In this document: one piece after another, positions 27,326-36,029 of the stretch
Layout: the number at the start of each line of letters is the position of its first letter
Numbering within the stretch: position 1 is the first letter of the stretch
DNA from: Candidatus Babelota bacterium
GTDB lineage: Bacteria > Babelota > Babeliae > Babelales > Vermiphilaceae
Assembly (NCBI GenBank): GCA_029262615.1
Contig: JAJCZD010000008.1
Coordinates: forward strand, 51,084-115,083
Length of the DNA: 64,000 nt
Reading direction: 5' to 3'
The notes under the pieces: generated by a model
Seen by the model: only the letters and a program-made list of their open reading frames with translations
What the model was told of the DNA's origin: nothing
The model's database searches: none
Position numbers and translations under genes: made by a program

Positions 27326-28312
27326 CTATTTTGTATGCTCAAACATTTTTTTGATAGTTGCTAATGAACCGATCATTGCAGATGCCTCATAGGGCACTAT
27401 AATCATCTTACCATCTTTATCTTTGGTCATTTCTGGAAGTGCTTTGATATATTGCGTTGCAATGATGTATGGAAGTGGATCTTCAGTGCCAGTGACTTCT
27501 TTGATTAATTCAATTCCACGTGCTTCTGCTTCAGCAATTTTTAATCTGGCTTGCGCATTACCTGCTGCACGCAAAACTTCAGATTCAGCTTCACCTTTTG
27601 CACGTAAAACTTTAGATTGTTGCACACCTTCTGCTTCCAAAATTGCAGCTCGTTTTTTACCTTCTGATTCCAAAATGGTAGCTCGGCGATCTCGCTCTGC
27701 TCGCATCTGCTTTTCCATTGCAATGCGGATGTCCTCCGGTGGGTTTACCTCTTGCAACTCAACACGGTTTACTTTTACACCCCACTTATCTGTTGCCTCA
27801 TCAAGAATAATACGGAGTTTTTCATTTATTTGATCACGAGAAACTAAAGATTCATCAAGATCCAAAGAACCGATAACATTACGCAATGTAGTTTGGGTTA
27901 ATTTTTCAATCGCTTCGGGTAAATTAGAGACTTCATAGACCGCTGCTTTTGGATCCGTAATTTGGTAATACAGCAATGCATTAATTTCCATGGTTACATT
28001 ATCTTTGGTAATCACGTTTTGTTTTGGAAAATCATACACCGATTCACGCAGATCAATACGATCCAAATAGGCGATCGTAGGATAATAACGGCCCCCTGGT
28101 CCTTTTTGTACATAAGACCAGCGCACCGTGCGTGGAATATCAATAAAGGGAGTGATTATATTCAAACCGGGATGCAATGTTCTGCTATAACGGCCTAACC
28201 GTTCAATAACAACTGTCTCTGCTTGTTGCACCACATATACTGATTTTGCAATGACGACTAACAAAAATAAAAATACAATTCCTAAAAACCCGAGTAAAAA
28301 AAGATGGATCAT
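27326..28312 (-). CDS. SPFH/stomatin-like membrane protease scaffold
   Basis: 328 residues: one N-terminal membrane span (about 5-28), an SPFH domain (about 30-190; VVQQAETVVIERLGRY, HPGLNIITPFID), then a coiled coil with repeated Ala/Glu units (about 190-265). QmcA/HflK-type proteins form large ring scaffolds in the inner membrane. Its start overlaps the NfeD gene by four bases; this pair is a widespread conserved module. Confidence 0.9.
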   Translation of the reverse strand: MIHLFLLGFLGIVFLFLLVVIAKSVYVVQQAETVVIERLGRYSRTLHPGLNIITPFIDIPRTVRWSYVQKGPGGRYYPTIAYLDRIDLRESVYDFPKQNVITKDNVTMEINALLYYQITDPKAAVYEVSNLPEAIEKLTQTTLRNVIGSLDLDESLVSRDQINEKLRIILDEATDKWGVKVNRVELQEVNPPEDIRIAMEKQMRAERDRRATILESEGKKRAAILEAEGVQQSKVLRAKGEAESEVLRAAGNAQARLKIAEAEARGIELIKEVTGTEDPLPYIIATQYIKALPEMTKDKDGKMIIVPYEASAMIGSLATIKKMFEHTK

Positions 28313-28755
28313 GATAATTCCTTATAAGTTATTGGTTTAACCAGCGCATGCACGCCCTGAATATGCTCAATCTGCACTATAGTATCTTTTTCAATTTTTT
28401 CTTTTCCGACTGCTCGTGCGGTCCAAACCTGCCCATTATATTTAATTTGTCCGGGTCTGAATGAAGTAATTGCAGTTATTACGACTGCCTTTTTGCCTTG
28501 CAATGCATAGACATTGGTTTTGGTTTGTGTGGCCTCAAACTTGTAAGAAAACTTAGAAAGTATAAGAAATAAAGCAAAGCTAGTAACCAAAAAAGTAACT
28601 AGTTGTGCCGTGAGTGATGCATTCACAAAACATGCAATAAAGGCAGCTACACCACCAAAACAAAAAGATAAAAATAAAAAGAGTCCGGGATGGCCAATTT
28701 CCAGCAGTAAAAAGCCGATGGCAATCATTAGCCAAATATAACAAATGGTATTCAT
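28309..28755 (-). CDS. NfeD-like membrane protein
   Basis: 148 residues: three to four membrane spans (about 1-80) and a C-terminal OB-fold domain (about 90-145; GKKAVVITAITSFRPGQIKYNGQVWTA is the typical beta-rich part). Partner of the SPFH protein encoded next to it (overlap ATGA). Proposed role in membrane quality control or microdomains. Confidence 0.88.
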   Translation of the reverse strand: MNTICYIWLMIAIGFLLLEIGHPGLFLFLSFCFGGVAAFIACFVNASLTAQLVTFLVTSFALFLILSKFSYKFEATQTKTNVYALQGKKAVVITAITSFRPGQIKYNGQVWTARAVGKEKIEKDTIVQIEHIQGVHALVKPITYKELS

Positions 28756-28839
28756 GCTTTTTCGATTAATGTAAAAAGATTAATTATGTCTTTAGTTTAG
28801 CATAAAAATGGATATTTGGAAAATGGAACTCTAGAATTA

Positions 28840-29871
28840 TTACTTTTCTTGCCATTTTGCCATGGCCTCTTGTAGGATTTTTACAATCTCGTCTCGGTGT
28901 TCTTTTTCTTTAGCGATTTTTAATGCTGTTTTGCCTTCTTTATTTTTGAGAGTTGGATTGGCATTGTGCTCTAGTAAAATTTTCACTATTTCTAATAAAC
29001 CCGAATTAACTGCAGCCATCAAAGCTCTCCCCCCTTGTATATTAGGATTTGCACCATGTCTTAATAAAAGCTTAACAATAGTTTGGTTTTCAGTACCTTT
29101 AGTACTTGCAAGTACTAAAGGACACGCAGAACAAGTGTTTGGGTCAGCACCCATTTCAAGGCACTTTTTCACCTTTTGTTCCGGTTCGAGTCCATGATGA
29201 TTCATGTGTGCAAGATAAGATAAACATGCTGCTTCAAATTTCCATTTTTTTTCTAATTTTTGTAATAATGTTTGATTGAATACTTGTTCTTCTTTTAATA
29301 AGCCTTTTTTTCTAAACCACTGTTCAGCCAACCCACCTAAGTCAAAAGCAATCTTATAAGATGAAACATAAAATTTATGGGCCAAATAATCTATTATCTC
29401 ATACCCATGATGAGCCATTAAATCAGCTTTCTCTTTTTTTAGACTTTCAATTGTTTCATCAACCGTTTTACATCCACGTAGCTGATTATATCTATCTTTG
29501 TTTTGCATAAACCATAGATTTTTTTGAAACCATTTTTCTGCTAATTGATCTAACGCATAAGCAATCGGAAACTCAGGTAAATGAAATTTTTGTGATAAAT
29601 GACAAATTAATTGTGGTGATTCACTGTTTATTTTATTTTTGTACAATCTGTTAACTGTGGCACGTTCTTTAAGAAAACGTATTGCCGTCTTAATGTTTCT
29701 TTTTTGTTTTGTTTTTTGAATAGTTGCCGCTTTAAATACTGCTGCTTGCATTTCTTGTGGTAATTCTGCAAAAAGAGGAAATGTATTTTCTTCTACCATT
29801 GGAGCATCCATTGCAAAAGTTGGTACTACAGATAAGAAAGCTAGCGCTATAAAAAGTATTTTGTTTTTTAT
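28840..29871 (-). CDS. Exported F-box-like/ankyrin protein, ATA start
   Basis: 343 residues if read from an ATA codon at 29869-29871. An AGGGG site lies eight bases before this ATA, and the 20 codons after it spell a complete signal peptide (KNKILFIALAFLSVVPTFA, then MDAP). The first ATG (29811) falls exactly at the cleavage site and has no ribosome site. Mature part: F-box-like segment FAELPQEMQAAVF (about 30-80), a helical repeat region with two FHLPEFPIAYALDQLAEKWF-like units (about 95-200), and three ankyrin units (about 235-340). Starts 11 bases after its paralogue at 29883, so one operon. Confidence 0.75.
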   Translation of the reverse strand: MKNKILFIALAFLSVVPTFAMDAPMVEENTFPLFAELPQEMQAAVFKAATIQKTKQKRNIKTAIRFLKERATVNRLYKNKINSESPQLICHLSQKFHLPEFPIAYALDQLAEKWFQKNLWFMQNKDRYNQLRGCKTVDETIESLKKEKADLMAHHGYEIIDYLAHKFYVSSYKIAFDLGGLAEQWFRKKGLLKEEQVFNQTLLQKLEKKWKFEAACLSYLAHMNHHGLEPEQKVKKCLEMGADPNTCSACPLVLASTKGTENQTIVKLLLRHGANPNIQGGRALMAAVNSGLLEIVKILLEHNANPTLKNKEGKTALKIAKEKEHRDEIVKILQEAMAKWQEK

Positions 29872-29882
29872 ATTAATAACCC

Positions 29883-31964
29883 CTAAGCCCCCAGTTGTGT
29901 GTTAATCTCTTGTTGCACCATATCTTTTATTTGTTTTCCTTTTTCTGATCCATTGCCATTTAAAAGGTCATTTACTGCCAATAAAAGCTCTAATTTAAAT
30001 TCAGTTATTTTGCTAAAAATCATCATTTTATCTTCATCCGTTGCAAATGGCATCGCAAGCAAGCCAGCTACTATTTTTTCTTTTTTTGTTTTTTCTTTTT
30101 TTTGTGGTGATACCGGAGTTACTTGTACTTTGCTTTTACCCTTTTTATCAGTTAACAATGCTAATATTTTAGGGTTTTGAGTATAATCTATCGCTGTTTT
30201 TCCAGACTTATCTTGGATAGTTGTATTAGCACCATATTGTACTAGCCATTCAAGTGCTGTAATACTTTCATTTTGAACTGCATGCATTAATGCTGTTTGC
30301 CCTTGCTCATCTATTGCATTCATATCAGTTTTATTATGCTTCAATAATTTTTTTATGACCTTCTTATTACCACTCATACACGCTTTCATCAACGCATTCG
30401 TTCCCATTGGATCTTTGTCATTTAATCGAGCACCTTTTTGAATTAATAGAGGAACTAATGAATCCATTTCTTTCACACTCGCCCACATTAGCGGTGTGCA
30501 CCCAATTTTATCTATAACATTCGGATCTACATCATGTTGTAATAATATTTTTGCTGCTTCCTCTTTTCCATTAGCGCATGCGTGTAATAATACACTTTGT
30601 TCATCTTGATCTTTAAAATTAGGATCGGCTCCATTTGCAAGTAATTGCTGCATATGAACAAAACGTCCATTGCAAACAGATTCGATCAACTCTTTGCCAT
30701 TTGACTGCCAAATTTGTAAAAAGGTTTGCGCATCTTGCTCCGTTGGATTTTCAATCCCAGAGTTCATCAGTTGGCTCAAAACAAATGGTGGTAATTGAGA
30801 AAACACATAAGGATCAGTAGAAACCTTTGTACCAGAAGAACCTTCTTCTGGCCAATCAGATTTTTCTACTTTAGAAAAATAAATTGGAAACTCACCAACT
30901 GTACTTGCATTTTTTAACATTTGTGCAATTTCAGTATTTCCGACAAGGTTTAGTGTTGTATTACCCTCTACATTTTCAACGTTACAATGAGCTCCATAAA
31001 TCAACAATAATTTAACTATTTCTTTATAACCTTTGTAGACCGCTCGGTTGATTGCAGTATCACCATAATCATTTGCAACGTTAGGGTCTGCACGATTTAC
31101 CAATAAGGTCTTTACTAATGCTGTAAGGCCTCTATCGGCAGCAAAAATGAGCAGTGTATTGAGCGAAGCACAATCATCGGCTACCCTAGAAGTAGTATTT
31201 AATCTCGCAATTTGTTGGAAATTTATATCAAAAAAGGGATTTTTATTTATTTTATTTGCCGAATTTGCCGATTTATTAATTTTTTGCCAACATTGTTTTA
31301 ATTGAGAAAGTTTTTGTGCTGTTAATTTTTCATTTTTCTTTAATAATCCATTACATCTGAACCATTGCTCTGCCAATTTACCTAATTCAAAAGCAATCTT
31401 AAATGATGAAACATGAAACTTATGTGCTAAATAAGCAACTATTTCATCACCATGATGAACCATTAGATCTAACTTATCAGTCTTTAGACTTTCAATTGAT
31501 TCCTCTATCCTTTTATATCCATTTAATTGATTATATCTATCTTTATTTTGTAAAAACCAAGGAGTTTTTTGAAACCATTTTTCTGCTAATTGGTCTAATG
31601 CAAAAGCAATCGAAAATTCTTCTATATGAAATTTTTGTGATATGCATTGAATTAATGTTATACAATTTTGTTTTACTAACTCTTCAATTTGTTTATCAGT
31701 TGCAGCCTGGTTTTTTAAATTTATAACCGCTTGTCTTGGCCTTACTGCTGTTTTAACTCCTTTACAAATAACTTTTATTTGCATTTCTGCTGCCAAATTT
31801 TCCCAAGAAACTTCAATCATCTTTGAAAGTTTTTCTTCTGGAGTAACTCCTGATTCCTTATGCTGGTCTACAAAAGTGGTTAGCACTTTATCTATTTCAG
31901 GATTCATAGAAAACAGATTAAAAAACACAAAGGGCAAGAAAAATAAGGCTTTGAATAATTTCAT
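29883..31964 (-). CDS. Large exported helical-repeat/ankyrin protein
   Basis: 693 residues. Signal peptide ending NLFSMNPE. A weak F-box-like stretch near 50-65 (SWENLAAEMQIKVI), two copies of an FH-x-x-x-F-x-I-A-F-x-L-x-x-L-A-E-Q/K-W-F unit shared with the next gene (about 110-240), three ankyrin units (about 265-350), a linker, five more ankyrin units (about 430-600), then a Lys-rich part and a helical end. Start has AGAGGA. A strong promoter lies at 32007-32034. Likely a host-protein binder; function unknown. Confidence 0.85.
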   Translation of the reverse strand: MKLFKALFFLPFVFFNLFSMNPEIDKVLTTFVDQHKESGVTPEEKLSKMIEVSWENLAAEMQIKVICKGVKTAVRPRQAVINLKNQAATDKQIEELVKQNCITLIQCISQKFHIEEFSIAFALDQLAEKWFQKTPWFLQNKDRYNQLNGYKRIEESIESLKTDKLDLMVHHGDEIVAYLAHKFHVSSFKIAFELGKLAEQWFRCNGLLKKNEKLTAQKLSQLKQCWQKINKSANSANKINKNPFFDINFQQIARLNTTSRVADDCASLNTLLIFAADRGLTALVKTLLVNRADPNVANDYGDTAINRAVYKGYKEIVKLLLIYGAHCNVENVEGNTTLNLVGNTEIAQMLKNASTVGEFPIYFSKVEKSDWPEEGSSGTKVSTDPYVFSQLPPFVLSQLMNSGIENPTEQDAQTFLQIWQSNGKELIESVCNGRFVHMQQLLANGADPNFKDQDEQSVLLHACANGKEEAAKILLQHDVDPNVIDKIGCTPLMWASVKEMDSLVPLLIQKGARLNDKDPMGTNALMKACMSGNKKVIKKLLKHNKTDMNAIDEQGQTALMHAVQNESITALEWLVQYGANTTIQDKSGKTAIDYTQNPKILALLTDKKGKSKVQVTPVSPQKKEKTKKEKIVAGLLAMPFATDEDKMMIFSKITEFKLELLLAVNDLLNGNGSEKGKQIKDMVQQEINTQLGA

Positions 31965-32006
31965 AATATCCTCTAAATTACAGAATAAAGCATTCTTATA
32001 GCTTTA

Positions 32007-32034
32007 ATTATATTAGAAATAAAAAAAATGACAA
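32007..32034 (-). promoter_or_regulatory. Sigma-70 promoter of the ankyrin operon
   Basis: On the minus strand TTGTCA (32029-32034), 16-base spacer and a perfect TATAAT (32007-32012), 43 bases before the ATG at 31964. Drives 29883-31964 and probably 28840-29871. Confidence 0.6.
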
Positions 32035-32106
32035 GCCATGATTTAACTTACCTCTTATTTAAGTATTTTTAGTATTAAATTGTTACAAATAAAAAAAGAC
32101 TTTCTG

Positions 32107-32713
32107 TTACTTTTCTTGCTGTTTTGCTATAGCCTCTTCGAGCATTTTTACAATGTCTTTATGGCCCGCCATACTAGCCTCTCGTAAGGCAGTCCCCCCA
32201 TTTACATCTTGAAAATTAGGATCTGCTCTCTTTGTAAGTAAATTAATAACCTCTGGCTTATTACTTTGTTTTACCTTGTCAATGAGAGCTTTTCCTGCTG
32301 TCCTCCACCTAGCAAACAGGTGCTGTAATTTTGATTTATTTAATTTATCACCTTCTTTTATGAGTCCCTTGTTTATAAACCATCCTTTTGATAGAACTCC
32401 ATTTGATAGAACTCCAAGTGTAAATGCTATTTTATAAGCAGAGACATGGAATTTGTTTGCTAGATAATTAATCAACTTTGGAGAGTCTTTTTTAATTATC
32501 TCTCTAAAGAAAAGAATTAATTTGAGCTTGAGTTTTGATTTGATCAATTGCTTTATTCAGTGTTTGTGCTTGCTCCACACCCGCATTGATAATTAGAATT
32601 TTAATTTCTGACGGTAAATCTGCAAATTGTATTTTTTGGGCTTCTGGTGCCTCCATCGCAAACATAGAAAAACTTGTGCTCATAAATAGTAAAACTAATA
32701 TTCTTTTCTTCAT
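32107..32713 (-). pseudogene. Frameshifted F-box-like/ankyrin paralogue
   Basis: Third copy of the tandem family. Frame 1 (32504-32713) gives the signal peptide (MFAMEAPE) and the F-box-like FADLPSEIKILIINAG, then stops after INSFL. The next frame (32107-32547) continues with REIIKKDSPKLINYLANKF, as in the intact copy (FRDIIQNDSPKFINYLANKF). Removing one T from a T4 run (32510-32513) restores one frame of about 201 codons ending in one ankyrin unit. Its ATG follows the stop of the gene upstream with no gap. Possible decay, slippage site or assembly error. Confidence 0.75.
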
Positions 32714-33733
32714 CTACTCATTCTGCTGTTTTGCCATAGCCTCTTCAAGCATTTGTACAATCTTGGTGTGGCCCTTTTCACTAGCGTAGTTTAAGGCAGT
32801 CGTACCACTATTATCTTTAATATTAGGGTCTGCTCCCTTTTGTAACAACAACTCAACAAGAGCTTTATTTCCCAAAGTACTAGCGTAGTGTAATGCAGTC
32901 CAACCAAACTTAGCTTGGATATCAGGGTCTGCTGCTCCCTTTTGCAGTAACAACTCAACAATAGCTTTATTTTCCGCAGCGCTGGCAGCCATTAATGCCG
33001 TAGCACCAAACGTATCTTGAAAATTAGAATCTGCTCCCTTTGTAAGTAAATTAATAGCTTCTTGCTGATTTCTTATATTATCAATGAGAGCTTTTCCTGT
33101 TTGCTTCCACACAGCAGCCAGTTGCTGTAATTTTGTTTGATTTAATTCCTCACCATCTGTAATGAGCCCCTTTTTTATAAACCATTCCTTTGATAGAGCT
33201 CCAAGTGCAAATGCTATTTCATAAGCAGATACATGGAATTTGTTTGCTAGATAGTCAATTATATCACTTCCATGTTTGGTCATTAAGTTTGTATATTTAG
33301 ATAAAATTTGTTGATATTTTGTGTAGTCCTCTTCAGGCGAAATTTCATTAATTTCTAAATAAAGTTTTTTAAGATCATTTATATTTTCCTGACTCCATTC
33401 ATTCATTGCAAGCCACTGTTTTGATAGATCTCGGCCAAGAGTTAATACAATTAAGAACGCTTGAATATGAAACTTCTCTGCCAAATTTTTAATCAATTGA
33501 TTTGCATTATTTTCAATTGTTTCCCTAAATAACTTATTCACCTGAGCTTGCTTTTTGATTTTATCAACTGCTTCCTGCAGTGTTTGCGCTTGCTCCACAC
33601 CCGCATTAATAATTAGAATTTTAATTTCTGGCGGTAAATCTGCAAATTGTATTTTTTGGGCTTCTGGTGCCTCCATCGCAAATATAGAAAAACTTGTGCT
33701 CATAAATAGTAAAATTAATATTCTTTTCTTCAT
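32714..33733 (-). CDS. Exported F-box-like/ankyrin protein
   Basis: 339 residues from the ATG at 33731-33733, five codons inside the longest frame. This start overlaps the upstream stop (ATGA) and has AGGT upstream. Signal peptide to SIFAMEAPE, F-box-like FADLPPEIKILIINAG (about 30-70) ending in VNKLFRE, helical units with FHIQAFLIVLTLGRDL and FHVSAYEIAFALGAL (about 85-190), and four ankyrin units (about 215-335; ADPDIQAKFGWTALHYAS is a clear unit). F-box plus ankyrin in one chain is known from poxviruses and Legionella; the F-box reading here is by resemblance. Confidence 0.82.
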   Translation of the reverse strand: MKKRILILLFMSTSFSIFAMEAPEAQKIQFADLPPEIKILIINAGVEQAQTLQEAVDKIKKQAQVNKLFRETIENNANQLIKNLAEKFHIQAFLIVLTLGRDLSKQWLAMNEWSQENINDLKKLYLEINEISPEEDYTKYQQILSKYTNLMTKHGSDIIDYLANKFHVSAYEIAFALGALSKEWFIKKGLITDGEELNQTKLQQLAAVWKQTGKALIDNIRNQQEAINLLTKGADSNFQDTFGATALMAASAAENKAIVELLLQKGAADPDIQAKFGWTALHYASTLGNKALVELLLQKGADPNIKDNSGTTALNYASEKGHTKIVQMLEEAMAKQQNE

Positions 33734-34719
33734 TTGTTTACCTGCCATTTTGCTATAGCCTCTTCAAGCATTTTGATAATTTCGGTGTGGAACCCTTCAC
33801 TAGCCAAGTCTAAGGCAGCCCTACCATAATTATCTTTAATATTAGGGTCTGCTCCATTGCCTAACAACAACGTAGCAATGTCTTTATTATCCTCTATAAT
33901 AGCTCTGTGTAAGGCAGTCCCACCCTTCTTATCTTTAGCATTAGGATCTGCTCCATTGCCTAACAACAACGTAACAATGTCTTTACGGCCCTTTATAACA
34001 GCCCAGTGTAAGGCAGGCATACCATTATTATCTTTAGTATTAGGATCTGCTCTATTGCCTAACAACAACGTAGCAATGTCTTTATTACCCTTTATAACAG
34101 CTCTGTGTAAGGCAGTCCAATCTTCATCATCTTTAGTATTAGGATCTGCTCCATTGCCTAACAACAACGTAACAATGTCTTTATTGGCATGAAAACTAGC
34201 CCAGTGTAAGGGAGTCTTACCATTTACATCTATAAAATTATGATCTGCTCCCTCTGTAAGTAACCTAACAACTTCTTGCTTATTTTTTTGTTTTACATTG
34301 TCAATGAGAGCTTTTCCTGTTTGCTTCCACGTAGCAGCGAGTTGCTGTAATTTTTCTTTATTTAATTCCTCACCCTCTGCCATGAGTCCCTTGTTTATAA
34401 ACCATTCTTTTGACAGAACCCCAAGTGTAAATGCTATTTTATAATCTGAGACATGGAATTTATTTGCTAGATAATTAATAAACTTTGGAGAGTCGTTTTG
34501 AATTATATCTCTAAATACTTTATTCACCTGAGCTTGAGCTTTGATTTGATCAACTGCTTCCTGCAGTGTTTTTGCTTGCTGAACACCCGCACTGATAATT
34601 AAAACTTTAAGTTCTGCTGGTAATTCTGCAAATTGGACTTTTTGGCTTTCTGGTGCCTCCATAGCAAAAATAGAAAAACTTGTGCCAATAAATAGCAAAA
34701 ACAATGTTCTTTTCTGCAT
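33730..34719 (-). CDS. Exported F-box-like/ankyrin protein
   Basis: 329 residues from the ATG at 34717-34719, where a signal peptide (MQKRTLFLLFIGTSFSIFA-MEAPE) starts; GGAAAG precedes it. F-box-like FAELPAELKVLIISAG, then one FHVSDYKIAFTLGVLSKEWF unit, then six ankyrin units (about 130-325), four of them nearly identical (NKDIATLLLGNGADPN). First gene of a three-copy tandem with zero or negative spacing. Confidence 0.85.
   Translation of the reverse strand: MQKRTLFLLFIGTSFSIFAMEAPESQKVQFAELPAELKVLIISAGVQQAKTLQEAVDQIKAQAQVNKVFRDIIQNDSPKFINYLANKFHVSDYKIAFTLGVLSKEWFINKGLMAEGEELNKEKLQQLAATWKQTGKALIDNVKQKNKQEVVRLLTEGADHNFIDVNGKTPLHWASFHANKDIVTLLLGNGADPNTKDDEDWTALHRAVIKGNKDIATLLLGNRADPNTKDNNGMPALHWAVIKGRKDIVTLLLGNGADPNAKDKKGGTALHRAIIEDNKDIATLLLGNGADPNIKDNYGRAALDLASEGFHTEIIKMLEEAIAKWQVNK
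33811..34260 (-). repeat. 99-bp tandem ankyrin repeats
   Basis: Four to five 99-bp units, nearly identical in their middle part (plus-strand word CCTAACAACAACGT in each). Encodes 33-residue ankyrin units and suggests recent expansion. Confidence 0.8.
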
Positions 34720-35027
34720 CTTTCCAACCTCTTTATAAAAAAATGAGGGGGGAGTTTGCATGTCCTTGAAACCATCACTGGTAACAAGGCCGTCAGAGGT
34801 TTCATGAACTCAATCATTAGCTTCTGGCTTACTCTCTCCCACCTCATTTACTACCATAACAAGTTTTTATTACAAATAGCAACAATTTTAGGTTATATTT
34901 TACGTTAACCCCCTTCTACTGGTGAAATCAGGTAAAATAACACTAGTTTTAACTCCTTGAATTGGAGACCTTTGAACAAAACTAAAAAGAAGGATAAGGT
35001 AAGAAAAAGACAGTGAGAGTAGAAATA
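34720..35027. other. Intergenic region between divergent genes
   Basis: Separates the minus-strand ankyrin tandem from the plus-strand hydrolase pair. I see a weak minus-strand promoter-like pair (TTGCTA, 17 bases, TTATGG near 34857-34890) and nothing else that can be supported. Confidence 0.35.
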
Positions 35028-35984
35028 ATGAACTATGTACAAAAAGGATATCCCTTAGCATTGCTATTAATGCTAGTTAGTTGTAGTAAAAGAGAAAAAC
35101 TGATTCAGCGTAAAATTGTAGTCCCTTCATATAACCCTGCAGTGCACATAGATATTCCTGAACTAAACAATCCACCAATTACCATCTGGGTGCATGGGAC
35201 CAAAATACTTCCTGGTTCATTATTCACGAGCTTTTTTCATTCTGAACCTGGTCTGTATTTAGCACAAAAAATAAACCCAAAATTTCATTTGCGCACCATT
35301 GCACAAACTATCATTAATAATGACCCCTTAACATTTGCTCCACAAACATTTTATGTTTTTGGCTGGTCGGGCAAACTATGTTTTATCGAGCGAGAAAAAG
35401 CAGCACAACAATTATATGAAGAACTGCAAAAACTGATCAAAAAATATGAAACTACATACCATGCCAAACCATTTCTTCGTATTATAACCCATAGCCATGG
35501 AGGCAATGTAGTTTTGAATTTAGCATCATTACAAAATAAAGATGAGCCAATACAAATAAATGAATTGATACTACTGGCCTGCCCAGTGCAACAAAAAACA
35601 AAAGCTCTCATAAAAAATGAAATGTTTGAAAATGTCTTTGTTTTTTATTCACCCATGGACATGATACAGGTACTAGATCCTCAAGGTCTTTATAAAACCG
35701 GTGTTCAGGGAGCCTTTTTTTCTAAGCGCCAATTTCCGCTTGATGCCAAAGTTACCCAAGTAAAATTAAAATTAAACTGCCATGCAATGATGCATACAGA
35801 GTTCATTTCGGCTAAATTCCTCTTTCATCTTCCTACTATTTTAAAAGAAATAAAACAGTGGCAAATAGAAGAGCCAACACTCATGAACAACCTGGTAAAT
35901 CATACCCGATTGGTACGGTTATATATCCAGGGCAAATGGCGGAAATGGAAAAAATTTCAAAAGGCGAAGCTGTTGGCAACCTGA
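35028..35984 (+). CDS. Lipase-like alpha/beta hydrolase, probable lipoprotein
   Basis: 318 residues from the ATG at 35028. An upstream GTG at 35013 is possible. N-terminal signal with a lipobox-like LVSC-S. Strand VHG near the start of the domain (ITIWVHGT), the nucleophile elbow THSHGGN (Ser in the middle of H-S-H-G-G), a late Asp (SPMDMIQVLDP) and a His near the end (CHAMMHTEF) could form the triad. Such folds cleave esters or lipids. Paralogue of the next gene. Substrate unknown. Confidence 0.7.
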   Translation: MNYVQKGYPLALLLMLVSCSKREKLIQRKIVVPSYNPAVHIDIPELNNPPITIWVHGTKILPGSLFTSFFHSEPGLYLAQKINPKFHLRTIAQTIINNDPLTFAPQTFYVFGWSGKLCFIEREKAAQQLYEELQKLIKKYETTYHAKPFLRIITHSHGGNVVLNLASLQNKDEPIQINELILLACPVQQKTKALIKNEMFENVFVFYSPMDMIQVLDPQGLYKTGVQGAFFSKRQFPLDAKVTQVKLKLNCHAMMHTEFISAKFLFHLPTILKEIKQWQIEEPTLMNNLVNHTRLVRLYIQGKWRKWKKFQKAKLLAT

Positions 35985-36029
35985 CAAAAATACTTTAAAA
36001 TAAAGATTATTTAGAATTTTGGAGGGAAA

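Noticed and set aside
34599..34847. 82-codon minus-strand frame overlapping the start of the ankyrin gene at 34719
   Set aside because: It lies in another frame of a clear signal-peptide gene and has no ribosome site or domain.
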